The notes: a model not told the origin generated them from the sequence alone. A stretch of 64,000 nucleotides of DNA from Pseudomonadota bacterium (GCA_021845595.1 JAJZVV010000014.1:1-64000); one strand, 5' to 3'. Positions 9,207-19,505 are shown, counted from the first letter of the stretch. Translations and numbers: made by a program.

Positions 9207-11006
9207 ATGACCGACACCCCGATCGACCAGATCCGCAACTTCGCCATCATCGCCCATATCGATCACGGCAAATCCACCCTCGCCGACCGTCTGATCCAGG
9301 CGACGGGGGCGCTGTCCGCGCGCGAAATGACCGAGCAGGTGCTCGACTCGATGGATCTCGAGCGCGAGCGCGGCATCACCATCAAGGCGCAGACCGTTCG
9401 CCTGACCTATCCTGCCAAGGACGGCAAGACCTACGCGCTGAACCTGATGGACACGCCCGGGCATGTCGATTTCGCCTACGAGGTCAGCCGCAGCCTGGCC
9501 GCGTGCGAGGGTTCGCTGCTGGTCGTCGATGCCAGCCAGGGCGTCGAGGCCCAGACGCTCGCCAATGTCTACCAGGCGATCGAGGCCGGCCACGAGATCG
9601 TGCCGGTGCTCAACAAGGTCGACCTGCCCGCCGCCGAGCCGGAGCGGGTGCGCGAGCAGATCGAGGAGGTGATCGGGCTGGACGCCTCCGACGCGGTGAT
9701 GATCAGCGCCAAGACCGGGCTCAATATCGATCAGGTGCTGGAAGCCCTCGTCAGCCGCCTGCCGGCGCCGAAGGGCGATGGCGAGGCCCCGCTCAAGGCG
9801 CTGCTGGTCGATAGCTGGTACGACCCGTATCTCGGCGTCGTCGCCCTGGTCCGGGTCAAGGACGGCCGTCTGCGGCGCGGCCAGCGCGTGCGCATGATGT
9901 CCACCGGCGCGGTGCATCCGATCGAGCAGGTCGGTGTGTTCTCGCCGAAGATGATGCCGGTGGAGGATCTCGGCCCCGGCGAGATCGGCTTTCTCACCGC
10001 CGCGATCAAGACCGTCGCGGATTGCCGCATCGGCGATACCATCACCGAGGATCGCCGTCCCGCTTCCGATGCGCTGCCCGGCTTCAAGCCCTCCGTGCCG
10101 GTGGTCTGGTGCGGGCTCTATCCCGTGGACGCCGACGATTTCGAGAAGCTGCGCGACAGTCTCGGCAAGCTCCGCCTCAACGACGCCAGCTTCCACTACG
10201 AGCCGGAGACCTCGGCCGCGCTCGGCTTCGGCTTCCGCTGCGGGTTTCTCGGCTTGCTTCATCTGGAGATCATCCAGGAGCGCCTGACCCGCGAGTTCGA
10301 CCTCGACCTGATCGCGACCGCGCCGTCGGTGGTCTATCGCGTCCACCGCACCAACGAGACGATGCAGGAGCTGCACAACCCGGCCGACATGCCCGATGCG
10401 GGCTCGATCGACCATATCGAGGAACCCTGGATCAAGGCGACGATCCTGGTGCCGGACGAGTATCTCGGCGCGGTGCTGACCCTGTGCAACGAGCGCCGCG
10501 GCCAGCAGGCCGACCTGACCTATGTCGGCAACCGCGCCATGGCGGTCTACCGGCTGCCGCTCAACGAGGTGGTGTTCGATTTCTACGACCGGCTGAAATC
10601 CGTCTCGCGCGGCTATGCCAGCTTCGACTACCAGATGGACGGCTATGCCGAGAGCGACCTCGTGCGCATTTCGATCCTCGTCAACGGCGACCTGGTGGAC
10701 GCGCTTTCCTTCATCGCCCACCGCGCCGCCGCCGAGAGCCGCGGGCGCGCGATCTGCGCCAAGCTGAAGGACCTGATCCCGCGCCAGCTGTTCAAGATCG
10801 CCGTGCAGGCGGCGATCGGCGGGCGGGTGATCGCGCGCGAGACGATCGGCGCGCTGGCCAAGGACGTCACCGCCAAGTGTTATGGCGGCGACATCAGCCG
10901 CAAGCGCAAGCTGCTGGAGAAGCAGAAGGAGGGCAAGAAGCGGATGCGCCAGTTCGGCAAGGTCGAGATCCCGCAATCGGCATTCCTCGCGGCGCTGAAG
11001 GTCTAG
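9207..11006 (+). CDS. lepA: Elongation factor 4 (LepA) GTPase
   Basis: LepA is a ribosome-associated translational GTPase resembling EF-G. The 599-residue protein has G1 AHIDHGKST (17-25), DTPGH, NKVD and the SAKTG motif, followed by the EF-G-like domains and the LepA C-terminal domain ending [22 protein letters not shown]-type sequence. Length is typical. It appears to be transcribed alone, with 66 bases to the next gene. Confidence 0.98.
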   Translation: MTDTPIDQIRNFAIIAHIDHGKSTLADRLIQATGALSAREMTEQVLDSMDLERERGITIKAQTVRLTYPAKDGKTYALNLMDTPGHVDFAYEVSRSLAACEGSLLVVDASQGVEAQTLANVYQAIEAGHEIVPVLNKVDLPAAEPERVREQIEEVIGLDASDAVMISAKTGLNIDQVLEALVSRLPAPKGDGEAPLKALLVDSWYDPYLGVVALVRVKDGRLRRGQRVRMMSTGAVHPIEQVGVFSPKMMPVEDLGPGEIGFLTAAIKTVADCRIGDTITEDRRPASDALPGFKPSVPVVWCGLYPVDADDFEKLRDSLGKLRLNDASFHYEPETSAALGFGFRCGFLGLLHLEIIQERLTREFDLDLIATAPSVVYRVHRTNETMQELHNPADMPDAGSIDHIEEPWIKATILVPDEYLGAVLTLCNERRGQQADLTYVGNRAMAVYRLPLNEVVFDFYDRLKSVSRGYASFDYQMDGYAESDLVRISILVNGDLVDALSFIAHRAAAESRGRAICAKLKDLIPRQLFKIAVQAAIGGRVIARETIGALAKDVTAKCYGGDISRKRKLLEKQKEGKKRMRQFGKVEIPQSAFLAALKV

Positions 11007-11072
11007 CGGCCGGATGCCAACGCGCCGGGCAGGGGTAGGTTTGCCGCGTGAGGTCATGCTAGAAGCAACGCC

Positions 11073-11276
11073 ATGCTGAACGATCGGGACTCGGTCCTGC
11101 GCAAGCTGCATGAACTGCGCAGCGAGCACCGTGACCTCGACACGGTGATCGCCCGGCTGTCCGAGCCGGTCACGGTCGATCAGCTGCACGTGCAGCGGCT
11201 GAAAAAGCGGAAGCTCCTGCTGAAGGACGAGATCGCGCGGCTGGAAAGCCGGCTGATCCCGAACAGCATTGCGTGA
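11073..11276 (+). CDS. DUF465 (YdcH-like) small coiled-coil protein
   Basis: This 67-residue protein is a short helical hairpin typical of DUF465: a charged helix [20 protein letters not shown], a turn with the D-Q-L segment, and a basic helix [16 protein letters not shown]. Function is unknown; members are soluble and very common in Alphaproteobacteria. It is followed by purE with a 11-base gap and probably shares its transcript. Confidence 0.85.
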   Translation: MLNDRDSVLRKLHELRSEHRDLDTVIARLSEPVTVDQLHVQRLKKRKLLLKDEIARLESRLIPNSIA

Positions 11277-11287
11277 GGAGGCCGCCC

Positions 11288-11791
11288 GTGCCTGAGGCCG
11301 GGGCCCGTGTCGGGCTGATCATGGGCAGCCAGTCGGACTGGCCGACCCTGCGCCATGCCGCCGAAACGCTGGAGCGGCTCGGCGTCGCGCATGAGCGGCG
11401 CATCGTCTCCGCCCACCGCACGCCCGACCGGCTCGCCGAGTACGCGCGCAGCGCCCGGGGCCGCGGGCTGAAAGTGATCATCGCCGGGGCTGGCGGAGCG
11501 GCGCATCTGCCGGGCATGTGCGCCGCCTGGACGCCGCTGCCGGTGCTCGGTGTGCCGATGGAATCCCACGCGCTCAAGGGCATGGACAGCCTGCTGTCGA
11601 TCGTGCAGATGCCGGCCGGCATCCCGGTGGGGACGCTGGCCATCGGCCGGGCCGGCGCCGTCAACGCCGCGCTGCTGGCCGCTGCCATCCTCGCCCTCGA
11701 CGATACGGTGCTCGCTGCCCGGCTCGACGATTATCGCCGCGCGCAGACGGAGGCGGTGGCGCCGGAACCGGCCGACTTGCCGCCCGCATGA
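11288..11791 (+). CDS. purE: N5-carboxyaminoimidazole ribonucleotide mutase PurE
   Basis: PurE moves the carboxyl group of N5-CAIR to C4 in de novo purine synthesis. The 167-residue protein has the class I core [12 protein letters not shown], the SAHRTPDRL loop and [15 protein letters not shown] at 11288 was chosen because GAGGAG lies seven bases upstream; another GTG at 11273 would overlap the previous gene. Its stop overlaps the purK start as ATGA, and the two enzymes act in sequence. Confidence 0.96.
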   Translation: MPEAGARVGLIMGSQSDWPTLRHAAETLERLGVAHERRIVSAHRTPDRLAEYARSARGRGLKVIIAGAGGAAHLPGMCAAWTPLPVLGVPMESHALKGMDSLLSIVQMPAGIPVGTLAIGRAGAVNAALLAAAILALDDTVLAARLDDYRRAQTEAVAPEPADLPPA

Positions 11792-12933
11792 CCGTCCGCC
11801 TCAAGCCCAATGCCACCATCGGCATCGTCGGCGGTGGCCAGCTCGGCCGCATGACCGCACTCGCCGCCGCCCGGCTCGGCTATCGCTGCCACATCCTCAC
11901 GCCCGAACTGGACAGCCCGGCCGAGCAGGTGGCCGCCGGCATCACCCGTGGCGAGTACGAGGACAAGGCGGCGCTGCGCCGCTTCGCCGCCGCCGTCGAC
12001 GTGATCACCTTCGAATTCGAGAATGTCTCCGCCGCCGGGCTCGACCTGCTGGCAGCGCTGCGCCCGGTGCGACCCGCCCCCTCGGTGCTGCGCATCAGCC
12101 AGGACCGGGTGGCGGAAAAGCGCTTCGTCAACCAGGCCGGCGTCGCCACCGCCCCTTGGGCCGAAGTGAACGGCCTTGAAGCCGTGGACGCCGCCATTGC
12201 GCGGCTCGGCCTGCCGGCGGTGCTCAAGACCACGCGTCTTGGCTACGACGGCAAGGGCCAGGCGCTGGTGCGGACGCCGGAGGCGGCGCGTGCGGCCTTC
12301 GCCGCGCTGGCGCCGAAGCCGCTGATCCTCGAGGGGTTCGTCGATTTCGCCATGGAAATCAGCGTCGTCGTGGCCCGCGGCGCGGATGGCGGCATGGCCG
12401 CCTTCGAGCCGGTGGAGAACCGGCACCGCGATCACATTCTCGATCTCACGCTCGCCCCGGCGCGCATCGCGCCGGAGACGGCGGCGGCGGCCGACGCGGT
12501 GGCGCGGCGGCTGGCCGAGGCGCTCGGGCTGGTCGGGCTGCTGGCGGTGGAAATGTTCGTCACCCAGGACGGGCGCGTGCTGGTCAACGAGATCGCGCCG
12601 CGGCCGCACAATTCCGGCCACTGGACCATCGATGCCTGCCCGGCGAGCCAGTTCGAGCTGCATGTCCGCGCCGTCGCCGGGCTGCCGCTGCCGCCGGCGA
12701 CCCGCCATTCGGATGCGGTGATGAAGAACCTGGTCGGCCCCGAGGAGGTCGCGCTGTGGCCGGCGATCCTCGCCACCCCGGGGCTGATCGGCCATCTCTA
12801 CGGCAAGGCGGAGGCGCGGCCTGGCCGCAAGATGGGCCATGTGACGCGGCTGTTCCCCAAGGGCGCGCTGCCGGGCGGCTTCGGCCTCGGCGACGCGCTC
12901 GGCCCGCTCGGCGCAAGGATCGACCCGGAATGA
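11788..12933 (+). CDS. purK: N5-carboxyaminoimidazole ribonucleotide synthase PurK
   Basis: PurK makes N5-CAIR from AIR, ATP and bicarbonate, the substrate for PurE. The 381-residue ATP-grasp enzyme starts with the binding loop [11 protein letters not shown], contains [12 protein letters not shown] and the metal and ATP site residues in [18 protein letters not shown]. It overlaps purE and the following hydrolase by 4 bases each, so the three genes are translationally coupled. Confidence 0.96.
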   Translation: MTVRLKPNATIGIVGGGQLGRMTALAAARLGYRCHILTPELDSPAEQVAAGITRGEYEDKAALRRFAAAVDVITFEFENVSAAGLDLLAALRPVRPAPSVLRISQDRVAEKRFVNQAGVATAPWAEVNGLEAVDAAIARLGLPAVLKTTRLGYDGKGQALVRTPEAARAAFAALAPKPLILEGFVDFAMEISVVVARGADGGMAAFEPVENRHRDHILDLTLAPARIAPETAAAADAVARRLAEALGLVGLLAVEMFVTQDGRVLVNEIAPRPHNSGHWTIDACPASQFELHVRAVAGLPLPPATRHSDAVMKNLVGPEEVALWPAILATPGLIGHLYGKAEARPGRKMGHVTRLFPKGALPGGFGLGDALGPLGARIDPE

Positions 12934-13931
12934 CACGGTGGGCGCTGGCTCTGCTCGCTCTGCTCGCCGCCGCACCGCCGGCTTCGGCCGCGCCGCCGGC
13001 CGTGGAGCCGCTCGGCATCGATCTCGAGGCCTATCCCTACCCGTATCCGGTGGCCTTCCTGGCGCTGGAGCAGGACCACCATCCCGTGCGCATGGCCTAT
13101 ATGGACGTGGCGCCGACCGGGCCGGCGAACGGGCGCGCCGTGCTGCTGCTGCATGGGCGGAATTTCCCCGCCAGCTATTGGTCCGGCGTGATCGCGGCGC
13201 TGGCCGCCGGCGGCTTCCGGGTGATCGCGCCGGACCAGATCGGCTTCGGCAAGTCCTCCAAGCCGCTCGGCCCGTGGTCCTTCGACCGCGCCGCGGAGCA
13301 GACGGCCGCACTGCTGGACGCGCTGCATCTGCCGCAGGTGGATGTGCTCGCCCATTCGATGGGCGGCATGCTCGCGGTGCGCTTTGTCCGCACCTATCCG
13401 GCGCGGGTGCACCGGCTGGTGCTGGAGGCCCCGCTCGGGCTGGAGGATTATCGCTTCCACGTCCCGCCGGTGCCGGAATCGGACCTGCTGCAGCGGGAAC
13501 TCGCGCTCACCCCGGCCGAATACCGCCATTATCTCAAGACCGCCTATGGCACGACGCTGAGCGACGCGGCACTCGACCCGTTCGTCGCCTTGCGCGAGCG
13601 CATCACCCTCAGCGGCGATTTCCCGCGTTGGGCGGAGGCATTCGTGGCCACCTACACGGCGATCTGGGGCCAGCCGACGGTCCATGAATTGCCGCTCGTC
13701 ACCGCGCCAACCTTGTTTCTGGTCGGCAACCGCGACCATACGGCGCCGGGACGCCCGTTCGCGCCAGCATCGGCGCGGGACGCCATGGGCCACGTCGCCG
13801 ACCTCGCTGCGGCCCTGGCGCCGACCATGGCCGACGCACGGGTGCAGCGGTTCGACACCGGGCATCTCGTCCATCTCGAAGCGCCGGACGCGTTCAACCA
13901 CGCGCTCCTGGAGTTCCTGACCCGGCCTTGA
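12930..13931 (+). CDS. Secreted alpha/beta hydrolase
   Basis: This 333-residue protein has a clear signal peptide ([20 protein letters not shown]). The alpha/beta-hydrolase fold shows the oxyanion loop LLLHGRNFPASYW, the nucleophile elbow AHSMGG (Ser143), an acid candidate in GNRDHT and the histidine in FDTGHLVHLE. Substrate is unknown; the family includes epoxide hydrolases, haloalkane dehalogenases and esterases. ATGA overlap with purK gives coupling without obvious functional relation. It is convergent with the glycosyltransferase gene, 16 bases away. Confidence 0.85.
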   Translation: MTRWALALLALLAAAPPASAAPPAVEPLGIDLEAYPYPYPVAFLALEQDHHPVRMAYMDVAPTGPANGRAVLLLHGRNFPASYWSGVIAALAAGGFRVIAPDQIGFGKSSKPLGPWSFDRAAEQTAALLDALHLPQVDVLAHSMGGMLAVRFVRTYPARVHRLVLEAPLGLEDYRFHVPPVPESDLLQRELALTPAEYRHYLKTAYGTTLSDAALDPFVALRERITLSGDFPRWAEAFVATYTAIWGQPTVHELPLVTAPTLFLVGNRDHTAPGRPFAPASARDAMGHVADLAAALAPTMADARVQRFDTGHLVHLEAPDAFNHALLEFLTRP

Positions 13932-13947
13932 CCGGTGGCGCGCCGGC

Positions 13948-14973
13948 TCAGCCGAGCAGGAACCAGAGACGGAACAGCCACGTGCGCAGCCTCCGCCGCC
14001 CGCGCAGGCCAGCCAGGCCGAGCGCCGACGCCCGGCGCAGGAGGCCCCCGGCCAGCGCGGCGCGCAGCCGCGTCACCGACGCCAGCGCCTCCGGCGTGAG
14101 CAAAGCGGGGTGCGCCGCCAGCCCGTCGAGATGGCAGCGCAGCATGGTCATCTGAAAGCGCGGGCCGCGGATCAGCGCCGCCACCGCCCGCTGGATCAGG
14201 GGCGGTGGGCGGGAGCCGACCAGATTGCCGCCGTGCAGCCGGTAGAGCACCAGCGGCGCGTCCTCGCGCAGCACCATTCCGCCGGCCGCGCCGACGAGGA
14301 TGTGGGCCCACCAATCATGCAGGCAGCCGGCGGGCGGCGCGCTGGCCGCGACCAGGCGCGCGGCTGCGGCGTCGAGCAGCATGGCGCATCCGCCCGCGGT
14401 GTTCTCGACCAGCGCGGCCGGGAACCCGTACGGCGCGCCGAGGTTCGGCTGGATGCCGATCGGGCGCAGCGCCGCGTCGACCAGCGCCGTACGGCAGAAC
14501 CACAGCGTCGGGCCCGGCCGATCGGCTAGAGCGTGATGACCGTAGGTGGCATCGCCGTAGGTCTGAATCACGCGATCAAGCAGAGAACTGGAGCGGGATG
14601 GCGGAGCGAAGGCGATGTCATACCGCTCTAGCGCCGCCAGCCCGACGGCCAGCTTCTCCGGCCGCCAGACATCGTCCTGATCGGCGAAGGCGAAGGCGGC
14701 GGCGCCCGATTCGGCAACGACGGCGTGGCGCAGGAGGTGGAAGAAGCTGCCCGCCGCGCCCAGCCGTTCGCCGCCGGCCACCCGCACGACGCGCCCCGCG
14801 CCGGCCCCGGCGGCGAAGGCGTCGAGCAGCGCTACCGAGCCGTCGCACGAACCGTCATCGCGCCAATAGAGCACCCAGTCGGCATGGGTCTGCGCCGCAA
14901 TCGAGGCGAGCTGTTCGGGCAGGTAGCGCTCGCCCTCATAGGTCGCGAGGAGGATGGCGACGCGGCGGGACAC
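13948..14973 (-). CDS. Glycosyltransferase family 2, probable rhamnosyltransferase
   Basis: A GT-A fold enzyme that likely moves rhamnose from dTDP-L-rhamnose to a surface glycan, as it ends the rfbBACD operon. The 341-residue protein has N-terminal VAILLATYEGERYLPEQL, a DDGS motif (39-42) and FADQDDVWRPEKL (97-108). Start is GTG at 14973, five bases after the rfbD stop. Residues about 115-150 are encoded by a palindromic repeat placed in frame between the conserved DQDD block and the PTLWFCRTALVD block. Whether the enzyme is still active is unclear; the reading frame is intact. Confidence 0.88.
   Translation of the reverse strand: MSRRVAILLATYEGERYLPEQLASIAAQTHADWVLYWRDDGSCDGSVALLDAFAAGAGAGRVVRVAGGERLGAAGSFFHLLRHAVVAESGAAAFAFADQDDVWRPEKLAVGLAALERYDIAFAPPSRSSSLLDRVIQTYGDATYGHHALADRPGPTLWFCRTALVDAALRPIGIQPNLGAPYGFPAALVENTAGGCAMLLDAAAARLVAASAPPAGCLHDWWAHILVGAAGGMVLREDAPLVLYRLHGGNLVGSRPPPLIQRAVAALIRGPRFQMTMLRCHLDGLAAHPALLTPEALASVTRLRAALAGGLLRRASALGLAGLRGRRRLRTWLFRLWFLLG
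14526..14631. repeat. Double-hairpin palindromic element inside the glycosyltransferase gene
   Basis: The element begins CTAGAGCGTGAT (14526) and ends CATACCGCTCTAG (14631). One hairpin pairs GCGTGAT with ATCACGC (14530 to about 14573); a spacer follows; the second pairs GAGCGG with CCGCTC. The layout (two hairpins, CTAGAGC-type ends) matches the repeats at 1-99 and 63321-63450, although the sequences differ. The inner arms near 14538-14563 are degraded, as expected if coding constraint acts on them. It is 106 bases long, so staying in frame needs two further bases, for example from a target duplication. Confidence 0.7.
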
Positions 14974-14977
14974 GCCG

Positions 14978-15850
14978 TCAGGCCGCGAGGACCGCGTCCA
15001 CCGTGCGCGCCACGCCCTCTTCCCAGCGCGGCAGGCGGAGCCCGAAGGTCGTCGCCAGCTTGGCACAGTCCAGCCGCGAATCCGCCGGGCGACGGGCCGG
15101 GGTCGGCCAGTCGGAGGTGGCGATCGGGGCGATCGTCGGCGGGGTCACGCCGTGGCGGGCGGCCTGGGCGAAAATCTCGGTGGCGAACCCGTGCCACGTC
15201 GTCTCGCCCTGGGCGGTGGCGTGATAGACGCCGGCATAAGACTCCCGCCAACCTTCGGCGAGGCGCGCGGCGATGGTGGCGATGCCGGCGGCGAGGTCGG
15301 CGGCGGCCGTCGGCGTGCCGCGCTGATCGGCGACGACGCGCAGCCGGTCCGTCCGCTTGCGCGCGTTCAGCATCGTCAGCAGGAAGTTCTTCCCGCGCGC
15401 GGCATAGACCCAGGAGGTGCGCAGGATGATGGCGCGCCGGCAGCGCTCCAGCACCGCGCGCTCGCCGGCGAGCTTGCTGGCGCCGTAGACCCCGGTGGGG
15501 TTCGTCGGATCCGTCTCGACATAGGCCGCGCCCTTGGCGCCGTCGAACACATAGTCGGTGGAGATGTGGATCAGCGGGACGCCAGCGCCGGCGCAGAGCG
15601 CGGCCAGCCGCGCCGGCCCGTCGCGATTGGCGCGCCAGGCCGGGCCGATCGCAGTTTCGGCTGCGTCCACCGCGGTGTAGGCGGCGGCATTCACCACCAG
15701 CGCGGGACGGGCGGCGAGGAAGGCCGCCTCGATCGTCTCCGGGTGGTCGAAATCGAAGCCGGGCCGCCCGACGAGGTACGGGTCGGGCAGCAGCGCCGCC
15801 AGTTCGTGCGCGACCTGCCCGGTGCCCCCGGTGACCAGGACGCGGGTCAC
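14978..15850 (-). CDS. rfbD: dTDP-4-dehydrorhamnose reductase
   Basis: RfbD makes dTDP-L-rhamnose in the last step of the pathway. The 290-residue extended SDR has the Rossmann motif GGTGQVA, ISTDYVFDG and the catalytic YGASK. It starts with GTG overlapping the rfbC stop as GTGA. It is fourth of the rhamnose operon. Confidence 0.95.
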   Translation of the reverse strand: MTRVLVTGGTGQVAHELAALLPDPYLVGRPGFDFDHPETIEAAFLAARPALVVNAAAYTAVDAAETAIGPAWRANRDGPARLAALCAGAGVPLIHISTDYVFDGAKGAAYVETDPTNPTGVYGASKLAGERAVLERCRRAIILRTSWVYAARGKNFLLTMLNARKRTDRLRVVADQRGTPTAAADLAAGIATIAARLAEGWRESYAGVYHATAQGETTWHGFATEIFAQAARHGVTPPTIAPIATSDWPTPARRPADSRLDCAKLATTFGLRLPRWEEGVARTVDAVLAA

Positions 15851-16407
15851 GGCGCCGGGAACCAGGTGGCGGCTTCCGCGAACCCGGGCAGTTGCGTGTC
15901 CTTGTCCGAAAGGACCGCCTCGCCCGGGGCAACCGGCCAGGGCAGCGCGAGCGACGCGTCGTTCCAGATCACGCCGCGCTCGGCGGCGCGGTCGTAGGGG
16001 GCGGTGACCTTGTAGAGCACCTCGGTATCCGGCTCGAGCGTGCAGAACCCGTGCAGGAACCCGTCCGGCACCCAGAGCTGGGCACCCGTCTCCGCGCTCA
16101 GCACGGCCGCGACGTGCTGCCCATAGGTCGGCGAGCCGCCGCGAATGTCCACCGCCACGTCCCAGATCGCGCCGCTAAGGCAGCGCACCAGCTTGCCCTG
16201 CGCGTTCGGCGCCAGCTGGCAGTGCAGGCCACGGATCGTTCCCTTGGCGCGCGACAGGCTCTGATTGTCCTGGATGAAGCGCGCCGCGATCCCGGCGGCG
16301 ACGAAGCGGGCTTCGTTGTAGGTCTCCGAAAAATGGCCGCGGGCGTCGGCGAAGCGGGGCGGAACCACCAGGATGACATCGGCAATGGCCAGACGCTCGA
16401 TCTTCAT
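15847..16407 (-). CDS. rfbC: dTDP-4-dehydrorhamnose 3,5-epimerase
   Basis: RfbC epimerises C3 and C5 of dTDP-4-keto-6-deoxyglucose. The 186-residue cupin has the family markers HFSETYN, GLHCQ and VPDGFLHGF. The ATG gives MKIERLAIADVILVVPPRF, the usual N-terminus. It follows rfbA by 11 bases and overlaps rfbD. Confidence 0.95.
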   Translation of the reverse strand: MKIERLAIADVILVVPPRFADARGHFSETYNEARFVAAGIAARFIQDNQSLSRAKGTIRGLHCQLAPNAQGKLVRCLSGAIWDVAVDIRGGSPTYGQHVAAVLSAETGAQLWVPDGFLHGFCTLEPDTEVLYKVTAPYDRAAERGVIWNDASLALPWPVAPGEAVLSDKDTQLPGFAEAATWFPAP

Positions 16408-16418
16408 CGTCCCTGCCC

Positions 16419-17294
16419 TCAGCCGTGCACGCCGTCGGCCAGATCGGCCAGAACCCGGCCCAGTTCGGTCTTGCCCAGGCGCCGGGCGTGGCCACGCAGG
16501 GTTTCGGCGTCGATATGGCCCATGCGGAACGCCACCTCCTCGGGGCAGCCGACCAGCATGCCCTGGCGGGACTGGATGGTCTGCACGAACGTCGCCGCCT
16601 GCAGCAGGCTGTCCGGCGTGCCGGCGTCCAGCCAGGCGCACCCGCGGCCGAGCCGTTCGACATGCAGCGATCCGGCCTCGAGATAGAGCCGGTTGAGGTC
16701 GGTGATCTCGAGCTCGCCGCGGGCCGAGGGACGGATCGTCGCCGCCAGATCGGAGACCCGGCGGTCGTAGAAATACAGCCCGGTCACCGCCCAGTTGGAG
16801 CGCGGCTGGGCTGGCTTCTCGACGATCTCGACCGCCTGCCCGTCCTCGTCGAAGGTGACGACGCCATAGCGTTCGGGATCGACGACGCGGTAGGCGAAGA
16901 CGGTCGCCCCCTCCGGGCGCGAGGCGGCGGCGCGCAGGGAGACGGAGAGATGATCGGCGAAGATCAGATTGTCGCCGAGCGCCAGCGCGCAGGGTTCACC
17001 CTCGATCCAGTCCCGTCCGATCAGGAACGCCTGGGCGAGACCTTCGGGGCGGGGCTGAACGGCATAGGAAAACCGGATGCCGAGCCCCGACCCATCGCCG
17101 AGCAGGCGGCGGAACTGGGGCAGGTCCTCGGGCGTCGAAATCACCAGGATGTCGCGAATGCCCGCCAGCATCAGCGTGCTCAGCGGGTAGTAGATCATCG
17201 GCTTGTCATAGACCGGCAGCATCTGTTTCGACGCGGCGAGCGTCATCGGGTGCAGCCGCGAGCCGGCCCCGCCGGCGAGTATGATGCCCTTCAT
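16419..17294 (-). CDS. rfbA: Glucose-1-phosphate thymidylyltransferase
   Basis: RfbA makes dTDP-glucose, the first step toward dTDP-L-rhamnose. The 291-residue protein starts [19 protein letters not shown], a classic nucleotidyltransferase P-loop, and has [29 protein letters not shown] and [12 protein letters not shown] at 17294 was chosen; a TTG one codon earlier is possible. It lies 36 bases after rfbB. Confidence 0.96.
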   Translation of the reverse strand: MKGIILAGGAGSRLHPMTLAASKQMLPVYDKPMIYYPLSTLMLAGIRDILVISTPEDLPQFRRLLGDGSGLGIRFSYAVQPRPEGLAQAFLIGRDWIEGEPCALALGDNLIFADHLSVSLRAAASRPEGATVFAYRVVDPERYGVVTFDEDGQAVEIVEKPAQPRSNWAVTGLYFYDRRVSDLAATIRPSARGELEITDLNRLYLEAGSLHVERLGRGCAWLDAGTPDSLLQAATFVQTIQSRQGMLVGCPEEVAFRMGHIDAETLRGHARRLGKTELGRVLADLADGVHG

Positions 17295-17330
17295 CAAGCC
17301 CGAAACTCCCAGATTGCAGCCGTCAGAGGC

Positions 17331-18389
17331 TCAGGTTCCAGCGCGGCCGAGGCGCTGGCCGGCATAGCGCGCGGCGCGGATGCGCGTCCACCAGTCGCGA
17401 TGGTCGAGATACCAGAGCAGCGTGCGCCTCAGCCCGGCGGCGAAATCGTGCCGCGCCTGCCAGCCGAGGGCGTGCTCGGCGGCTCGGGGGTCGATTTCAT
17501 AGCGGAAATCATGTCCCGGCCGGTCGCCGACGAAGCGGATCAGCCGCGCCCGCGGGCCGGCCGGATCGGGCGCCAGCTCATCGAGAATGGCGCAGATCGT
17601 CTCGACGACCTCCAGGTTGCGCCGCGGCTGCCTGGCGCCGATGGCGTAGGTGCCGCCCGGCGCGCCGCGCTGCAGCACCGCGACCAGCGCCTCCGCATGG
17701 TCCTCCACCAGCAGCCAGTCGCGCAGGTTCGAGCCGTCGCCATAGACCGGCAGTTCGCGCCCTTCGAGGGCGTTGATGGTGACGAGCGGGATCAGCTTCT
17801 CGGGGAACTGCCAGGGGCCGTAATTGTTGGTGGTGTTGCTCACCAGCGTCGGCAGCCCGTAAGTGTGGAACCAGGCGCGCACCAGGTGATCGGACGCGGC
17901 CTTGCTCGCCGAATAGGGGCTGCGCGGGTCGTAGGACGTGGTCTCGGTGAAGGGCGGATCGGACGGGCCCAGCGAGCCGAACACCTCGTCGGTGGAAATG
18001 TGGTGGAAGCGGAAGCCGCTCTTCGCCGGCTGGTCGAGCCCGGCCCAGTAATCCCGTGCCGCTTCGAGCAGGACGTAGGTGCCGACGATATTGGTGTCGA
18101 TGAACGCGGCGGGGCCGTCGATGGAGCGATCGACATGGGATTCGGCGGCGAGATGCATCACCGCGTCCGGCCGGTGGTGGGCGAACACCTCGCGCATCGC
18201 GGCGCCGTCACGGATATCGGCGCGGATGAGCGTGTGGCGGGGATGGTCCCGCGCCTCCTCCAGCGCCTCCTCCGAAGCGGCGTAGGTCATGGCATCGACA
18301 TTGACCACAGTGTGGTCGGTATCGCGGATCAGGTGGCGGATGACCGCTGAACCAATGAAGCCGCACCCGCCGGTGAGAAGAATGCGCAT
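17331..18389 (-). CDS. rfbB: dTDP-glucose 4,6-dehydratase
   Basis: RfbB converts dTDP-glucose to the 4-keto-6-deoxy form. The 352-residue extended SDR has [17 protein letters not shown] at the start, [21 protein letters not shown] and the catalytic [11 protein letters not shown]. It is the first gene of the rhamnose operon and has a strong AAAGGAG Shine-Dalgarno. A small hairpin (CCAGC/GCTGG, 18444-18458) lies between gspM and this gene. Confidence 0.96.
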   Translation of the reverse strand: MRILLTGGCGFIGSAVIRHLIRDTDHTVVNVDAMTYAASEEALEEARDHPRHTLIRADIRDGAAMREVFAHHRPDAVMHLAAESHVDRSIDGPAAFIDTNIVGTYVLLEAARDYWAGLDQPAKSGFRFHHISTDEVFGSLGPSDPPFTETTSYDPRSPYSASKAASDHLVRAWFHTYGLPTLVSNTTNNYGPWQFPEKLIPLVTINALEGRELPVYGDGSNLRDWLLVEDHAEALVAVLQRGAPGGTYAIGARQPRRNLEVVETICAILDELAPDPAGPRARLIRFVGDRPGHDFRYEIDPRAAEHALGWQARHDFAAGLRRTLLWYLDHRDWWTRIRAARYAGQRLGRAGT

Positions 18390-18481
18390 CGCGCTCCTTT
18401 CCTCGCCCGTGTGAAGCGATCGGGCGAAAGGCGGCGCAACCTGCCAGCGCGAGGCTGGGGCGGCAAGCCCTACGGAGGTCG

Positions 18482-19093
18482 CTAGCGCGGTCCGGCGCGG
18501 GTTCCGGCGTCAGGGGCGGCGGACCGGAAGCCGAAGACGGAGAAGGTCGCATCCAGCGCCGGTCCGGTATCGCGGCCGCGCGCGTTCATCGCGTGCAGCG
18601 TGAGATCGTCGATCAGCAGGTGCGGATCCGCCTCACGGATGGCACCGAGCAGCGCGACCAGCTTCGGCCAGTCCGGGGCATAGACGCTCGCCCGCACGCC
18701 GATCCGGCTCAGTCCCGCCATCTGGCGCGGCGGCAGCATTTCGGCGCTGGTCAGGGAGGCGCCGGCGGCGTTCACCATCTCCTGCAGCCGCCCCTGCAGT
18801 GCGGCGCCGGCGACGGCGTCGCTCGCGCCCTCGAGGAGCCCTGCGCCGCCTTGCGCCGGCTGGGGGGTGCCGGCGCTCTGGCGCTGCAGCTCCGGTAGGG
18901 TGGCGGCCAAGGCGGCCATGTGGTCCGCCAGCACCTGCTGCTCCGCCAGGCGCTGCGCCCGCGCCGCGTAGACATCGACCAGCGGCGCCACCAGCGCCAG
19001 CCAGATCAGCGCCAGGGCGAGACATCCCAGCGCCAGGGCGAGCAGGCGGCCCTTGCGCCCGACCGGCAGCGCGGTGGCGAGGTCCGGCGCCAT
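18482..19093 (-). CDS. gspM: Type II secretion protein GspM (GspM_II type)
   Basis: GspM is an inner-membrane assembly-platform protein that pairs with GspL. The 203-residue protein has a short cytoplasmic N-terminus, one membrane segment (about 16-37), a coiled-coil stretch, an Ala/Gly-rich linker and a ferredoxin-like periplasmic domain with [12 protein letters not shown]. It belongs to the divergent family typical of Alphaproteobacteria, so identity rests on topology and location. It sits apart from the main gsp operon, one base after a lytic transglycosylase gene. Confidence 0.75.
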   Translation of the reverse strand: MAPDLATALPVGRKGRLLALALGCLALALIWLALVAPLVDVYAARAQRLAEQQVLADHMAALAATLPELQRQSAGTPQPAQGGAGLLEGASDAVAGAALQGRLQEMVNAAGASLTSAEMLPPRQMAGLSRIGVRASVYAPDWPKLVALLGAIREADPHLLIDDLTLHAMNARGRDTGPALDATFSVFGFRSAAPDAGTRAGPR

Positions 19094-19094
19094 G

Positions 19095-19505
19095 TTATGG
19101 GCGCGGCTGGCCGAACAGGCGCCCCGCAGCGCGGGTCACGTCGCCCTGGTAGCGCTGGTTCAGCGCGGCGGTGTGGGAGTGGTAGTCGCCGATGGCGCGC
19201 ATCAGATCGCCGGCCTCGGCCCGCCGGTACTGGGCAAGGATCGCGCCCGCGGCAGCGATGTTGAAACACGGGTCGGCCAGGAGCCGCTGACGGACCTGCT
19301 CGGGCGTCGTGCCGGCGAGCGCGGCCAGCGTCGGCAGCCACAGCGTGTTGATCTGCATCAGTCCGAGATCCTCGGAGCCATCCCGGTTGCGTTGGACGGT
19401 GCCAACGCTGCCGCCCTCCACCGCCTGAATCGACGGCAGCACGCGCGGCGGCAGATGATGGTAGGCGGCAACGAGCGCCATGCAGGCGAGCGAGGGAATC
19501 GGCAT
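19095..19505 (-). CDS. Small lytic transglycosylase (SLT family)
   Basis: This 136-residue protein belongs to the IagB/VirB1-like transglycosylases that open peptidoglycan for envelope machines. The catalytic glutamate is Glu30 in AVEGG, followed by LGLMQINTLWLP and the C-terminal AIGDYHSH and YQGDVTRAAGRL segments. Export is needed for function, but the N-terminus is only weakly hydrophobic. Immediate coupling with gspM suggests it makes room for the secretion system in the cell wall; that role is inference. Confidence 0.8.
   Translation of the reverse strand: MPIPSLACMALVAAYHHLPPRVLPSIQAVEGGSVGTVQRNRDGSEDLGLMQINTLWLPTLAALAGTTPEQVRQRLLADPCFNIAAAGAILAQYRRAEAGDLMRAIGDYHSHTAALNQRYQGDVTRAAGRLFGQPRP

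Noticed and set aside
11273-11287. Earlier GTG start for purE
   Set aside because: It would overlap the preceding gene and lies within the Shine-Dalgarno of the GTG at 11288, which fits the usual PurE length better.
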